From Liolophura sinensis (taxonomy: Eukaryota; Mollusca; Polyplacophora; Chitonida; Chitonidae), in contig NW_027018000.1 in the NCBI RefSeq assembly GCF_032854445.1, positions 62,001-126,000 of the forward strand: DNA of 64,000 bases. The letters run 5' to 3'. This document shows positions 11,001-22,200 of this stretch, piece after piece. The position numbers and the translations under genes were made by a program. The notes under the pieces are model-generated. The model had not been told where the DNA came from. It was given only the letters and a program-made list of their open reading frames with translations, and ran no database searches. Numbering within the stretch: position 1 is the first letter of the stretch; each line of letters opens with the position of its first letter.

Positions 11001-12974
11001 TACTATAGTCAACTTTTGATTATAAGTTATGTGCCCTTCGGTAGCCCAGAAGACGTCAAATCTTTGGGCCAAGCCCATTTAACTCATCCAGCAATTGTTT
11101 TACTTCTAAGTCGAAAACAAACTCAATGTCTTTATCTACATGTTGAAAAACCACACCATTTGTATATAAAAAACACAAGGTACTTGATACAGTCTTCTGT
11201 AAAAAGTACAATTAAACACTGACCCACATCAATAAGGTGCCAAAAAATGCGGAATTGGGCCAGGCATCTCCAGCTGTTGAAAAATTGCAAATTTCCTTGG
11301 TTTCCATGGAGTAAGAGCCGTTGCTGGGCACGTAATTTTAACATAAATGCTCATTCAATTGTCGCTACAGCCAAAAGTATTTGTCGGAGAGCAACGCGGT
11401 TTGCACCATTCGATTTCTCGTCACAAAATACGTCGGATTAGCCTCTTGCCAGGAGCATTGGAACAGTTTTTCCATTTTTGGATTTTTGCCTGGGCTTTTT
11501 GCTAATTAAATTCGGCTACATTTACTATGTAATATCGCTACTGGTCATTACTATATTCAACTTTTGATTATAAGTTATGTGCCCTTCGGCAGCCCAGAGG
11601 ACGTCAAATCTTTGGGCCAAGCCCATTTAACTCATCCAGCAATTGTCTTACTTCTAAGTCGAAGACAAACTCAATGTCTTTATCTACATGTTGAAAAACC
11701 ACACCATTTGTATATAAAAAACACAAGGTACTTGATACAGTCTGCTGTAAAAAGTACAATTGAACACTGACCCACATCAATAAGGTGCCAAAAGATGCGC
11801 AATTGGGCCAGGCATCTCCAGCTGTTGAAAAATTGCAAATTTCCTTGGTTTCCATGGAGTAAGAGCCGTTGTTAGGCACGTGATTTTCACATAAATGCTC
11901 ATTCAATTGTAGCTACAGCCATAAGTGTTGGTCGGAGAGCAACGCGGTTTGCACCATTCGATTTCTCGTCACAAAATACGTCGGATTAGCCTCTTACCAG
12001 CAGCATTGGAACAGTTTTTCCACTTTTGGATTTTTGCCTGGGCTTTTTGCTAATTGAAATCGGCTACATTTACAATGTACCATCGCGACTGGTCATTACT
12101 ATATTCAACTTTTGATTATAAGTTATGTGCCCTTCGGTAGCCCAGAAGACGTCAAATCTTTGGGCCAAGCCCATTTAACTCACCCAGTAAATGTCTTACT
12201 TCTAAGTCGAAGACAAACTCAATGTCTTGATCTACATGTTGAAAAACCACACCATTTGTATATAAAAACAACAAGGTACTTGATACAGTCTGCTGTAAAA
12301 AGTACAATTGAACACTGACCCACATCAATAAGGTGCCAAAAGATGCGCAATTGGGCCAGGCATCTCCAGCTGTTGAAAAATTGCAAATTTCCTTGGTTTC
12401 CATGGAGTAAGAGCCGTTGCTGGGCACTTGATTTTCACATCAATTCTCATTCAATTGTCGCTACAGCCAAAAGAAATGGTCGGAGAGCAACGCGGTTTGC
12501 ACCATTCGAATTCTCGTCACAAAATACGTCGGATTAGCCTCTTACCAGCAGCATTGGAACAGTTTTTCCACTTTTGGATTTTTGCCTGGGCTTTTTGCTA
12601 ATTGAAATCGGCTACATTTACTATGTAATATCGCGACTGGTCATTACTATATTCAATTTTTGATTATAAGTTATGTGCCCTTCGGTATCCCAGAGGACGT
12701 CAAATCTTTGGGCCAAGCCCATTTAACTCACCCAGCAAATGTCTTACTTCTAAGTCGAAGACAAACTCAATTTCTTTATCTACATGTTGAAAAACCACAC
12801 CTTTTGTATATAAAAACAACAAGGTACTTGATATAGTCTGCTGTAAAAAGTACAATTGAACACTGACCCACATCAATAAGGTGCCAAAAGATGCGCAATT
12901 GGGCCAGGCATCTCCAGCTGTTGAAAAATTGCAAATTTCCTTGGTTTCCATGGAGTAAGAGCCGTTGCTGGTCA
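8041..12974. repeat. Higher-order repeat A, copy 2 (9 monomers, 4934 bp)
   Basis: Monomer starts are 8274, 8823, 9372, 9920, 10468, 11016, 11564, 12112 and 12660. It is a full-length tandem partner of copy 1. It shares GGGATTTTTGCC (near 9300) and GAACTGAAC (near 9567) with copy 3 rather than copy 1, but at 11959 it reads ATTCGATT where copies 1 and 3 read ATTGGATT. Confidence 0.93.
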
Positions 12975-13437
12975 CGTGATTTTCACATAAATGCTCATTC
13001 AATTGTCGCTACAGCCAAAAGTATTGGTCGGAGAGCACCGCGGTTTGCACCATTCGATTTCTCGTCACAAAATACGTCGGATGAGCCTCTTACCAGCAGC
13101 ATTGGAAGAGTTTTTCCACTTTTGGATTTTTGCCTGGTCTTTTTGCTAATTGAAATCGACTAAATTTACAACGTACCATCGCCACTGGTCATTACTATAT
13201 TCAACTTTTGATTATAAGTTATGTGCCCTTCGGTAGCCCAGAAGACGTCAAATCTTTGGGCCAAGCCCATTTAACTCACCCAGCAAATGTCTTACTTCTA
13301 AGTCGAAGACAAACTCAATGTCTTTATCTACATGTTGAAAAAACACACCATTTGTATATAAAAACAAAAAGGTACTTGATACAGTCTGCTGTAAAAAGTA
13401 GAATTGAACACTGACCCACATCAATAAGGTGCCAAAA

Positions 13438-16400
13438 GATGCGCAATTGGGTCAGGCATCTCCAGCTGTTGAAAAATTGCAAATGTCCTTGGTCTCCATG
13501 GAGTAAGAGCCGTTGCTGGTCACGTGATTTTCACATAAATTCTCATTCAATTGTCGCTACAGCCAAAAATATTGGTCGGAGAGCAACGCGGTTTGCACCA
13601 TTCGATTTCTCGTCACAAAATACGTCGGATTAGTCTCTTGCCAGCAGCATTGGAACAGTTTTTGCACTTTTGGATTTTTGCCTGGTCTTTTTGCTAATTC
13701 AATTCGGCTACATTTACTATGTAATATCGCGACTGGTCATTACTATATTCAACTTTTGATTATAAGTTATGTGCCCTTCTTTTGATTATAAGTTATGTGC
13801 CCTTCGGTAGCCCAGAAGACTTCAAATCTTTGGGCCAAGCCCATTTAACTCATCCAGCAATTGTCTTTCTTCTAAGTCGAAGACAAACTCAATGTCTTTA
13901 TCTACATGTTGAAAAACCACACCATTTGTATATAAAAAACACAAGGTACTTGATACAGTCTGCTGTAAAAAGTACAATTAAACACTGACCCACATCAATA
14001 AGGTGCCAAAAGATGCGGAATTAGGCCAGGCATCTCCAGCTGTTGAAAAATTGCAAATTTCCTTGGTTTCCATGGAGTAAGAGCCGTTGTTAGGCACGTG
14101 ATTTTCACATAAATGCTCATTCAATTGTAGCTACAGCCATAAGTGTTGGTCGGAGAGCAACGCGGTTTGCACCATTGGATTTCTCGTCACAAAATACGTC
14201 GGATTAGCCTATTACCAGCAGCATTGGAACAGTTTTTCCACTTTTGGATTTTTGCCTGGGATTTTTGCCAATTCAATTCGGCTAATATATACTATGTAAT
14301 ATCGCGACTGGTCATTACTATATTCAACTTTTGATTATAAGTTATGTGCCCTTCGGTAGCCCAGAAGACGTCAAATCTTTGGGCCAAGCCCATTTAACTC
14401 ATCCAGCAATTGTCTTACTTCTAAGTCGAAGACAAACTCAATGTCTTTATCTACATGTTGAAAAACCACACCATTTGTATATAAAAAACACAAGGTACTT
14501 GATACAGTCTGCTGTAAAGAGTAGAACTGAACACTGACCCACATCAATAAGGTGCCAAAAGATGCGCAATTGGGCCAGGCATCTCCAGCTGTTGAAAAAT
14601 TGCAAATTTCCTTGGTTTCCATGGAGTAAGAGCCGTTGTTAGGCACGTGATTTTCACATAAATGCTCAATCAATTGTCGCTACAGCCATAAGTGTTGGTC
14701 GGAGAGCAACGCGGTTTGCACCATTCGAATTCTCGTCACAAAATACGTCGGATTAGCCTCTTGCCAGCAGCATTGGAACAGTTTTTATACTTTTGGATTT
14801 TTGCCTGGGCTTTTTGCTAATTGAAATCGGCTACATTTACTATGTAATATCGCGACTGGTCATTACTATATTCAACTTTTGATTATAAGTTATGTGCCCT
14901 TCGGTAGCCCAGAAGACGTCAAATCTTTGGGCCAAGCCCATTTAACTCATCCAACAATTGTCTTTCTTCTAAGTCGAAGACAAACTCAATGTCTTTATCT
15001 ACATGTTGAAAAACCACACCATTTGTATATAAAAAACACAAGGTACTTGATACAGTCTGCTGTAAAAAGTACAATTAAACACTGACCCACATCAATAAGG
15101 TGCCAAAAGATGCGCAATTGGGTCAGGCATCTCCAGCTGTTGAAAAATTGCAAATGTCCTTGGTCTCCATGGAGTAAGAGCCGTTGCTGGTCACGTGATT
15201 TTCACATAAATTCTCATTCAATTGTCGCTACAGCAAAAATATTGGTCGGAGAGCAACGCGGTTTGCACCATTCGATTTCTCGTCACAAAATACGTCGGAT
15301 TAGTCTCTTGCCAGCAGCATTGGAACAGTTTTTGCACTTTTGGATTTTTGCCTGGTCTTTTTGCTAATTCAATTCGGCTACATTTACTATGTAATATCGC
15401 GACTGGTCATTACTATATTCAACTTTTGATTATAAGTTATGTGCCCTTCGGTAGCCCAGAAGACTTCAAATCTTTGGGCCAAGCCCATTTAACTCATCCA
15501 GCAATTGTCTTTCTTCTAAGTCGAAGACAAACTCAATGTCTTTATCTACATGTTGAAAAACCACACCATTTGTATATAAAAAACACAAGGTACTTGATAC
15601 AGTCTGCTGTAAAAAGTACAATTAAACACTGACCCACATCAATAAGGTGCCAAAAGATGCGGAATTAGGCCAGGCATCTCCAGCTGTTGAAAAATTGCAA
15701 ATTTCCTTGGTTTCCATGGAGTAAGAGCCGTTGTTAGGCACGTGATTTTCACATAAATGCTCATTCAATTGTAGCTACAGCCATAAGTGTTGGTCGGAGA
15801 GCAACGCGGTTTGCACCATTGGATTTCTCGTCACAAAATACGTCGGATTAGCCTATTACCAGCAGCATTGGAACAGTTTTTCCACTTTTGGATTTTTGCC
15901 TGGATTTTTGCCAATTCAATTCGGCTAATATATACTATGTAATATCGCGACTGGTCATTACTATATTCAACTTTTGATTATAAGTTATGTGCCCTTCGGT
16001 AGCCCAGAAGACGTCAAATCTTTGGGCCAAGCCCATTTAACTCATCCAGCAATTGTCTTACTTCTAAGTCGAAGACAAACTCAATGTCTTTATCTACATG
16101 TTGAAAAACCACACCATTTGTATATAAAAAACACAAGGTACTTGATACAGTCTGCTGTAAAGAGTAGAACTGAACACTGACCCACATCAATAAGGTGCCA
16201 AAAGATGCGCAATTGGGCCAGGCATCTCCAGCTGTTGAAAAATTGCAAATTTCCTTGGTTTCCATGGAGTAAGAGCCGTTGTTAGGCACGTGATTTTCAC
16301 ATAAATGCTCAATCAATTGTCGCTACAGCCATAAGTGTTGGTCGGAGAGCAACGCGGTTTGCACCATTCGAATTCTCGTCACAAAATACGTCGGATTAGC

Positions 16401-16750
16401 CTCTTGCCAGCAGCATTGGAACAGTTTTTATACTTTTGGATTTTTGCCTGGGCTTTTTGCTAATTGAAATCGGCTACATTTACTATGTAATATCGCGACT
16501 GGTCATTACTATATTCAACTTTTGATTATAAGTTATGTGCCCTTCGGTAGCCCAGAAGACGTCAAATCTTTGGGCCAAGCCCATTTAACTCATCCAACAA
16601 TTGTCTTTCTTCTAAGTCGAAGACAAACTCAATGTCTTTATCTACATGTTGAAAAACCACACCATTTGTATATAAAAAACACAAGGTACTTGATACAGTC
16701 TGCTGTAAAAAGTACAATTAAACACTGACCCACATCAATAAGGTGCCAAA
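13438..16750. repeat. Three-monomer segmental duplication inside A copy 3
   Basis: About 13438-15107 and 15108-16750 are the same three-monomer segment in tandem (offset 1643 bp in the parts without the 26-bp insertion). At 15110 the sequence returns to the 13439-type (GCGCAATTGGGTCAGG with TGTCCTTGGTCTCC) where copy 2 at 10151 has GCGGAATTGGGCCAGG. At 16753 the expected 10151-type resumes. Both breakpoints fall in the same position within the monomer, as expected for in-register unequal exchange. Confidence 0.88.
13756..13807. repeat. 26-bp tandem duplication of the monomer start block
   Basis: The 26 bp beginning TTTTGATTATAAG and ending GTGCCCTTC occurs twice back to back, at about 13754-13779 and 13780-13805. 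No other monomer shows it, including the daughter monomer at 15426 produced by the local three-monomer duplication. It is therefore younger than that duplication, or an assembly slip. Confidence 0.9.
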
Positions 16751-17199
16751 AGATGCGGAATTGGGCCAGGCATCTCCAGCTGTTGAAAAATTGCAAATTT
16801 CCTTGGTTTCCATGGAGTAAGAGCCGTTGCTGGGCACGTAATTTTCACATTAATTCTCATTCAATTGTCGCTACAGCCAAAAGTGTTGGTCGGAGAGCAA
16901 CGCGGTTTGCACCATTCGATTTCTCGTCACAAAATACGTCGGATTAGCCTCTTACCAGCAGCATTGGAACAGTTTTTCCACTTTTGGATTTTTGCCTGGG
17001 CTTTTTGCTAATTCAAATCGGCTACATTTACTATGTACCATCGCGACTGGTCATTACTATATTCAGCTTTTGATTATAAGTTATGTGCCCTTCGGTATCC
17101 CAGAAGACGTCAAATCTTTGGGCCAAGCCCATTTAACTCACCCAGGAAATGTCTTACTTCTAAGTCGAAAACAAACTCAATGTCTTTATCTACATGTTG

Positions 17200-20100
17200 A
17201 AAAACCACACCATTTGTATATAAAAACAACAAGGTACTTGATACAGTCTGCTGTAAAAAGTAGAATTTAACACTGACCCACATCAATAAGGTGCCAAAAG
17301 ATGCGGAATTGGACCAGGCATCTCCAGCTGTTGAAAAATTGCAAATTTCCTTGGTTTCCATGGAGTAAGAGCCGTTGCTGGGCACGTGATTTTTTACATA
17401 AATTCTCATTCAATTGTCGCTACAGCCAAAGGTATTGGTCGGAGAGCAACGCGGTTTGCACCATTCGATTTCTCGTCACAAAATACGTCGGATTAGCCTC
17501 TTAGCAGCAGCATTGGAACAGTTTTTCAACTTTTGGATTTTTGCCTGGGCTATTTGCTAATTAAATTCGGCTACATTTACTATGTAATATTGCGACTGGT
17601 CATTACTATAGTCAACTTTTGATTATAAGTTATGTGCCCTTCGGTAGCCCAGAAGACGTCAAATCTTTGGGCCAAGCCCATTTAACTCATCCAGCAATTG
17701 TTTTACTTCTAAGTCGAAAACAAACTCAATGTCTTTATCTACATGTTGAAAAACCACACCATTTGTATATAAAAAACACAAGGTACTTGATACAGTCTTC
17801 TGTAAAAAAGTACAATTAAACACTGACCCACATCAATAAGGTGCCAAAAAATGCGGAATTGGGCCAGGCATCTCCAGCTGTTGAAAAATTGCAAATTTCC
17901 TTGGTTTCCATGGAGTAAGAGCCGTTGCTGGGCACGTAATTTTAACATAAATGCTCATTCAATTGTCGCTACAGCCAAAAGTATTTGTCGGAGAGCAACG
18001 CGGTTTGCACCATTCGATTTCTCGTCACAAAATACGTCGGATTAGCCTCTTGCCAGGAGCATTGGAACAGTTTTTCCATTTTTGGATTTTTGCCTGGGCT
18101 TTTTGCTAATTAAATTCGGCTACATTTACTATGTAATATCGCTACTGGTCATTACTATATTCAACTTTTGATTATAAGTTATGTGCCGTTCGGCAGCCCA
18201 GAGGACGTCAAATCTTTGGGCCAAGCCCATTTAACTCATCCAGCAATTGTCTTACTTCTAAGTCGAAGACAAACTCAATGTCTTTATCTACATGTTGAAA
18301 AACCACACCATTTGTATATAAAAAACACAGGTACTTGATACAGTCTGCTGTAAAAAGTACAATTGAACACTGACCCACATCAATAAGGTGCCAAAAGATG
18401 CGCAATTGGGCCAGGCATCTCCAGCTGTTGAAAAATTGCAAATTTCCTTGGTTTCCATGGAGTAAGAGCCGTTGTTAGGCACGTGATTTTCACATAAATG
18501 CTCATTCAATTGTAGCTACAGCCATAAGTGTTGGTCGGAGAGCAACGCGGTTTGCACCATTGGATTTCTCGTCACAAAATACGTCGGATTAGCCTCTTAC
18601 CAGCAGCATTGGAACAGTTTTTCCACTTTTGGATTTTTGCCTGGGCTTTTTGCTAATTGAAATCGGCTACATTTACAATGTACCATCGCGACTGGTCATT
18701 ACTATATTCAACTTTTGATTATAAGTTATGTGCCCTTCGGTAGCCCAGAAGACGTCAAATCTTTGGGCCAAGCCATTTAACTCACCCAGCAAATGTCTTA
18801 CTTCTAAGTCGAAGACAAACTCAATGTCTTTATCTACATGTTGAAAAACACACCATTTGTATATAAAAACAAAAAGGTACTTGATACAGTCTGCTGTAAA
18901 AAGTAGAATTGAACACTGACCCACATCAATAAGGTGCCAAAAGATGCGCAATTGGGTCAGGCATCTCCAGCTGTTGAAAAATTGCAATGTCCTTGGTCTC
19001 CATGGAGTAAGAGCCGTTGCTGGTCACGTGATTTTCACATAAATTCTCATTCAATTGTCGCTACAGCCAAAAATATTGGTCGGAGAGCAACGCGGTTTGC
19101 ACCATTCGATTTCTCGTCACAAAATACGTCGGATTAGTCTCTTGCCAGCAGCATTGGAACAGTTTTTGCACTTTTGGATTTTTGCCTGGTCTTTTTGCTA
19201 ATTCAATTCGGCTACATTTACTATGTAATATCGCGACTGGTCATTACTATATTCAACTTTTGATTATAAGTTATGTGCCCTTCGGTAGCCCAGAAGACTT
19301 CAAATCTTTGGGCCAAGCCATTTAACTCATCCAGCAATTGTCTTTCTTCTAAGTCGAAGACAAACTCAATGTCTTTATCTACATGTTGAAAAACCACACC
19401 ATTTGTATATAAAAAACACAAGGTACTTGATACAGTCTGCTGTAAAAAGTACAATTAAACACTGACCCACATCAATAAGGTGCCAAAAGATGCGGAATTA
19501 GGCCAGGCATCTCCAGCTGTTGAAAAATTGCAAATTTCCTTGGTTTCCATGGAGTAAGAGCCGTTGTTAGGCAACGTGATTTTCACATAAATGCTCATTC
19601 AATTGTAGCTACAGCCATAAGTGTTGGTCGGAGAGCAACGCGGTTTGCACCATTGGATTTCTCGTCACAAAATACGTCGGATTAGCTATTACCAGCAGCA
19701 TTGAACAGTTTTTCCACTTTTGGATTTTTGCCTGGGCTTTTTGCTAATTCAATTCGGCTAATATATACTATGTAATATCGCGACTGGTCATTACTATATT
19801 CAACTTTTGATTATAAGTTATGTGCCCTTCGGAAGCCCAGAAGACGTCAAATCTTTGGGCCAAGCCCATTTAACTCATCCAGCAATTGTCTTACTTCTAA
19901 GTCGAAGACAAACTCAATGTCTTTATCTACATGTTGAAAAACCACACCATTTGTATATAAAAAACACAAGGTACTTGATACAGTCTGCTGTAAAGAGTAG
20001 AATTGAACACTGACCCACATCAATAAGGTGCCAAAAGATGCGCAATTGGGCCAGGCATCTCCAGCTGTTGAAAAATTGCAGATTTCCTTGGTTTCCATGG

Positions 20101-20900
20101 AGTAAGAGCCGTTGTTAGGCACGTGATTTTCACATAAATGCTCAATCAATTGTCGCTACAGCCATAAGTGTTGGTCGGAGAGCAACGCGGTTTGCACCAT
20201 TCGAATTCTCGTCACAAAATACGTCGGATTAGCCTCTTACCAGCAGCATTGAACAGTTTTTATACTTTTGGATTTTTGCCTGGGCTTTTTTGCTAATTGA
20301 AATCGGCTACATTTACTATGTAATATCGCGACTGGTCATTACTATATTCAACTTTTGATAAGTTATGTGCCCTTCGGTAGCCCAGAAGACGTCAAATCTT
20401 TGGGCCAAGCCCATTTAACTCATCCAACAATTGTCTTTCTTCTAAGTCGAAGACAAACTCAATGTCTTTATCTACATGTTGAAAAACCACACCATTTGTA
20501 TATAAAAAACACAAGGTACTTGATACAGTCTGCTGTAAAAAGTACAATTAAACACTGACCCACATCAATAAGGTGCCAAAAGATGCGGAATTGGGCCAGG
20601 CATCTCCAGCTGTTGAAAAATTGCAAATTTCCTTGGTTTCCATGGAGTAAGAGCCGTTGCTGGGCACGTAATTTTCACATTAATTCTCATTCAATTGTCG
20701 CTACAGCCAAAAGTGTTGGTCGGAGAGCAACGCGGTTTGCACCATTCGATTTCTCGTCACAGAAATACGTCGGATTAGCCTCTTACCAGCAGCATTGGAA
20801 CAGTTTTTCCACTTTTGGATTTTTGCCTGGGCTTTTTGCTAATTGAAATCGGCTACATTTACTATGTACCATCGCGACTGGTCATTACTATATTCGCTTT
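17200..20900. other. Indel-rich patch 1
   Basis: Single-base differences from the clean A copies cluster here: extra T near 17390, extra A near 17808, missing A near 18328, missing C near 18775 and 19318, missing A near 18986, extra A near 19574, missing C near 19686, missing G near 19703 and 20251, extra T near 20287, three bases missing near 20357, extra G near 20763, missing A near 20896. Flanks on both sides are clean. Likely lower-quality consensus. Confidence 0.7.
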
Positions 20901-22200
20901 TGATTATAAGTTATGTGCCCTTCGGTATCCCAGAAGACGTCAAATCTTTGGGCCAAGCCCATTTAACTCACTCAGGAAATGTCTTACTTCTAAGTCGAAA
21001 ACAAACTCAATGTCTTTATCTACATGTTGAAAAACCACACCATTTGTATATAAAAACAACAAGGTACTTGATACAGTCTGCTGTAAAAAGTAGAATTGAA
21101 CACTGACCCACATCAATAAGGTGCCAAAAGATGCGGAATTGGACCAGGCATCTCCAGCTGTTGAAAAATTGCAAATTTCCTTGGTTTCCATGGAGTAAGA
21201 GCCGTTGCTGGGCACTTGATTTTTACATAAATTCTCATTCAATTGTCGCTACAGCCAAAGGTATTGGTCGGAGAGCAACGCGGTTTGCACCATTCGATTT
21301 CTCGTCACAAAATACGTCGGATTAGCCTCTTAGCAGCAGCATTGGAACAGTTTTTCAACTTTTGGATTTTTGCCTGGGCTATTTGCTAATTAAATTCGGC
21401 TACATTTACTATGTAATATTGCGACTGGTCATTACTATAGTCAACTTTTGATTATAAGTTATGTGCCCTTCGGTAGCCCAGAAGACGTCAAATCTTTCGG
21501 CCAAGCCCATTTAACTCATCCAGCAATTGTTTTACTTCTAAGTCGAAGACAAACTCAATGTCTTGATCTACATGTTGAAAAACCACACCATTTGTATATA
21601 AAAACAACAAGGTACTTGATACAGTCTGCTGTAAAAAGTACAATTGAACACTGACCCACATCAATAAGGTGCCAAAAGATGCGCAATTGGGCCAGGCATC
21701 TCCAGCTGTTGAAAAATTGCAAATTTCCTTGGTTTCCATGGAGTAAGAGCCGTTGCTGGGCACTTGATTTTCACATCAATTCTCATTCAATTGTCGCTAC
21801 AGCCAAAAGAAATGGTCGGAGAGCAACGCGGTTTGCACCATTCGAATTCTCGTCACAAAATACGTCGGATTAGCCTCTTACCAGCAGCATTGGAACAGTT
21901 TTTCCACTTTTGGATTTTTGCCTGGGCTTTTTGCTAATTGAAATCGGCTACATTTACTATGTAATATCGCGACTGGTCATTACTATATTCAATTTTTGAT
22001 TATAAGTTATGTGCCCGTCGGTAGCCCAGAGGACGTCAAATCTTTGGGCCAAGCCCATTTAACTCACCCAGCAAATGTCTTACTTCTAAGTCGAAGACAA
22101 ACTCAATTTCTTTATCTACATGTTGAAAAACCACACCTTTTGTATATAAAAACAACAAGGTACTTGATATAGTCTGCTGTAAAAAGTAGAATTGAACACT
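18741..22200. repeat. Higher-order repeat A, copy 4, shortened
   Basis: Monomer starts are 18715 (3341-type after the junction), 19260, 19807, 20355, 20900, 21448 (hybrid) and 21996. The 6630-type is missing and the 6082- and 7178-types are fused. Diagnostic bases GAATTGAAC (near 20002), GCAGATTT (near 20080) and GGGCTTTTTGC (near 19735) match copy 1, not copies 2 or 3. Monomer 20355 lacks three bases of its start block. After about 22200 the match to the 7726-type monomer fades. Confidence 0.82.
21448..21995. repeat. Hybrid monomer from a mid-monomer crossover
   Basis: The first ~95 bp carry family-2241/6082 alleles (CTTTCGGCC, CATCCAGCAATTGTTTTAC). From about 21545 the monomer has 7178-type alleles (CGAAGAC, then TGTCTTGATC and AAAACAACAAGG) and continues as that type. 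The crossover lies between about 21535 and 21547 and removes exactly two monomers relative to A copies 1 and 2. Confidence 0.82.

Larger units (their letters stand above)
12975..18740. repeat. Higher-order repeat A, copy 3, rearranged
   Basis: Monomer starts are 13208, 13782 (preceded by a 26-bp partial duplicate starting 13756), 14331, 14879, 15426, 15974, 16522, 17070, 17619 and 18168. Monomers 15426-16522 repeat 13782-14879, so the copy has three extra monomers. It then continues with the normal 5534-, 6082- and 6630-type monomers. At about 18700-18790 it jumps to the 3341-type monomer, omitting the 7178- and 7726-type monomers. Its last 1.5 kb lies in an indel-rich patch. Confidence 0.87.
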
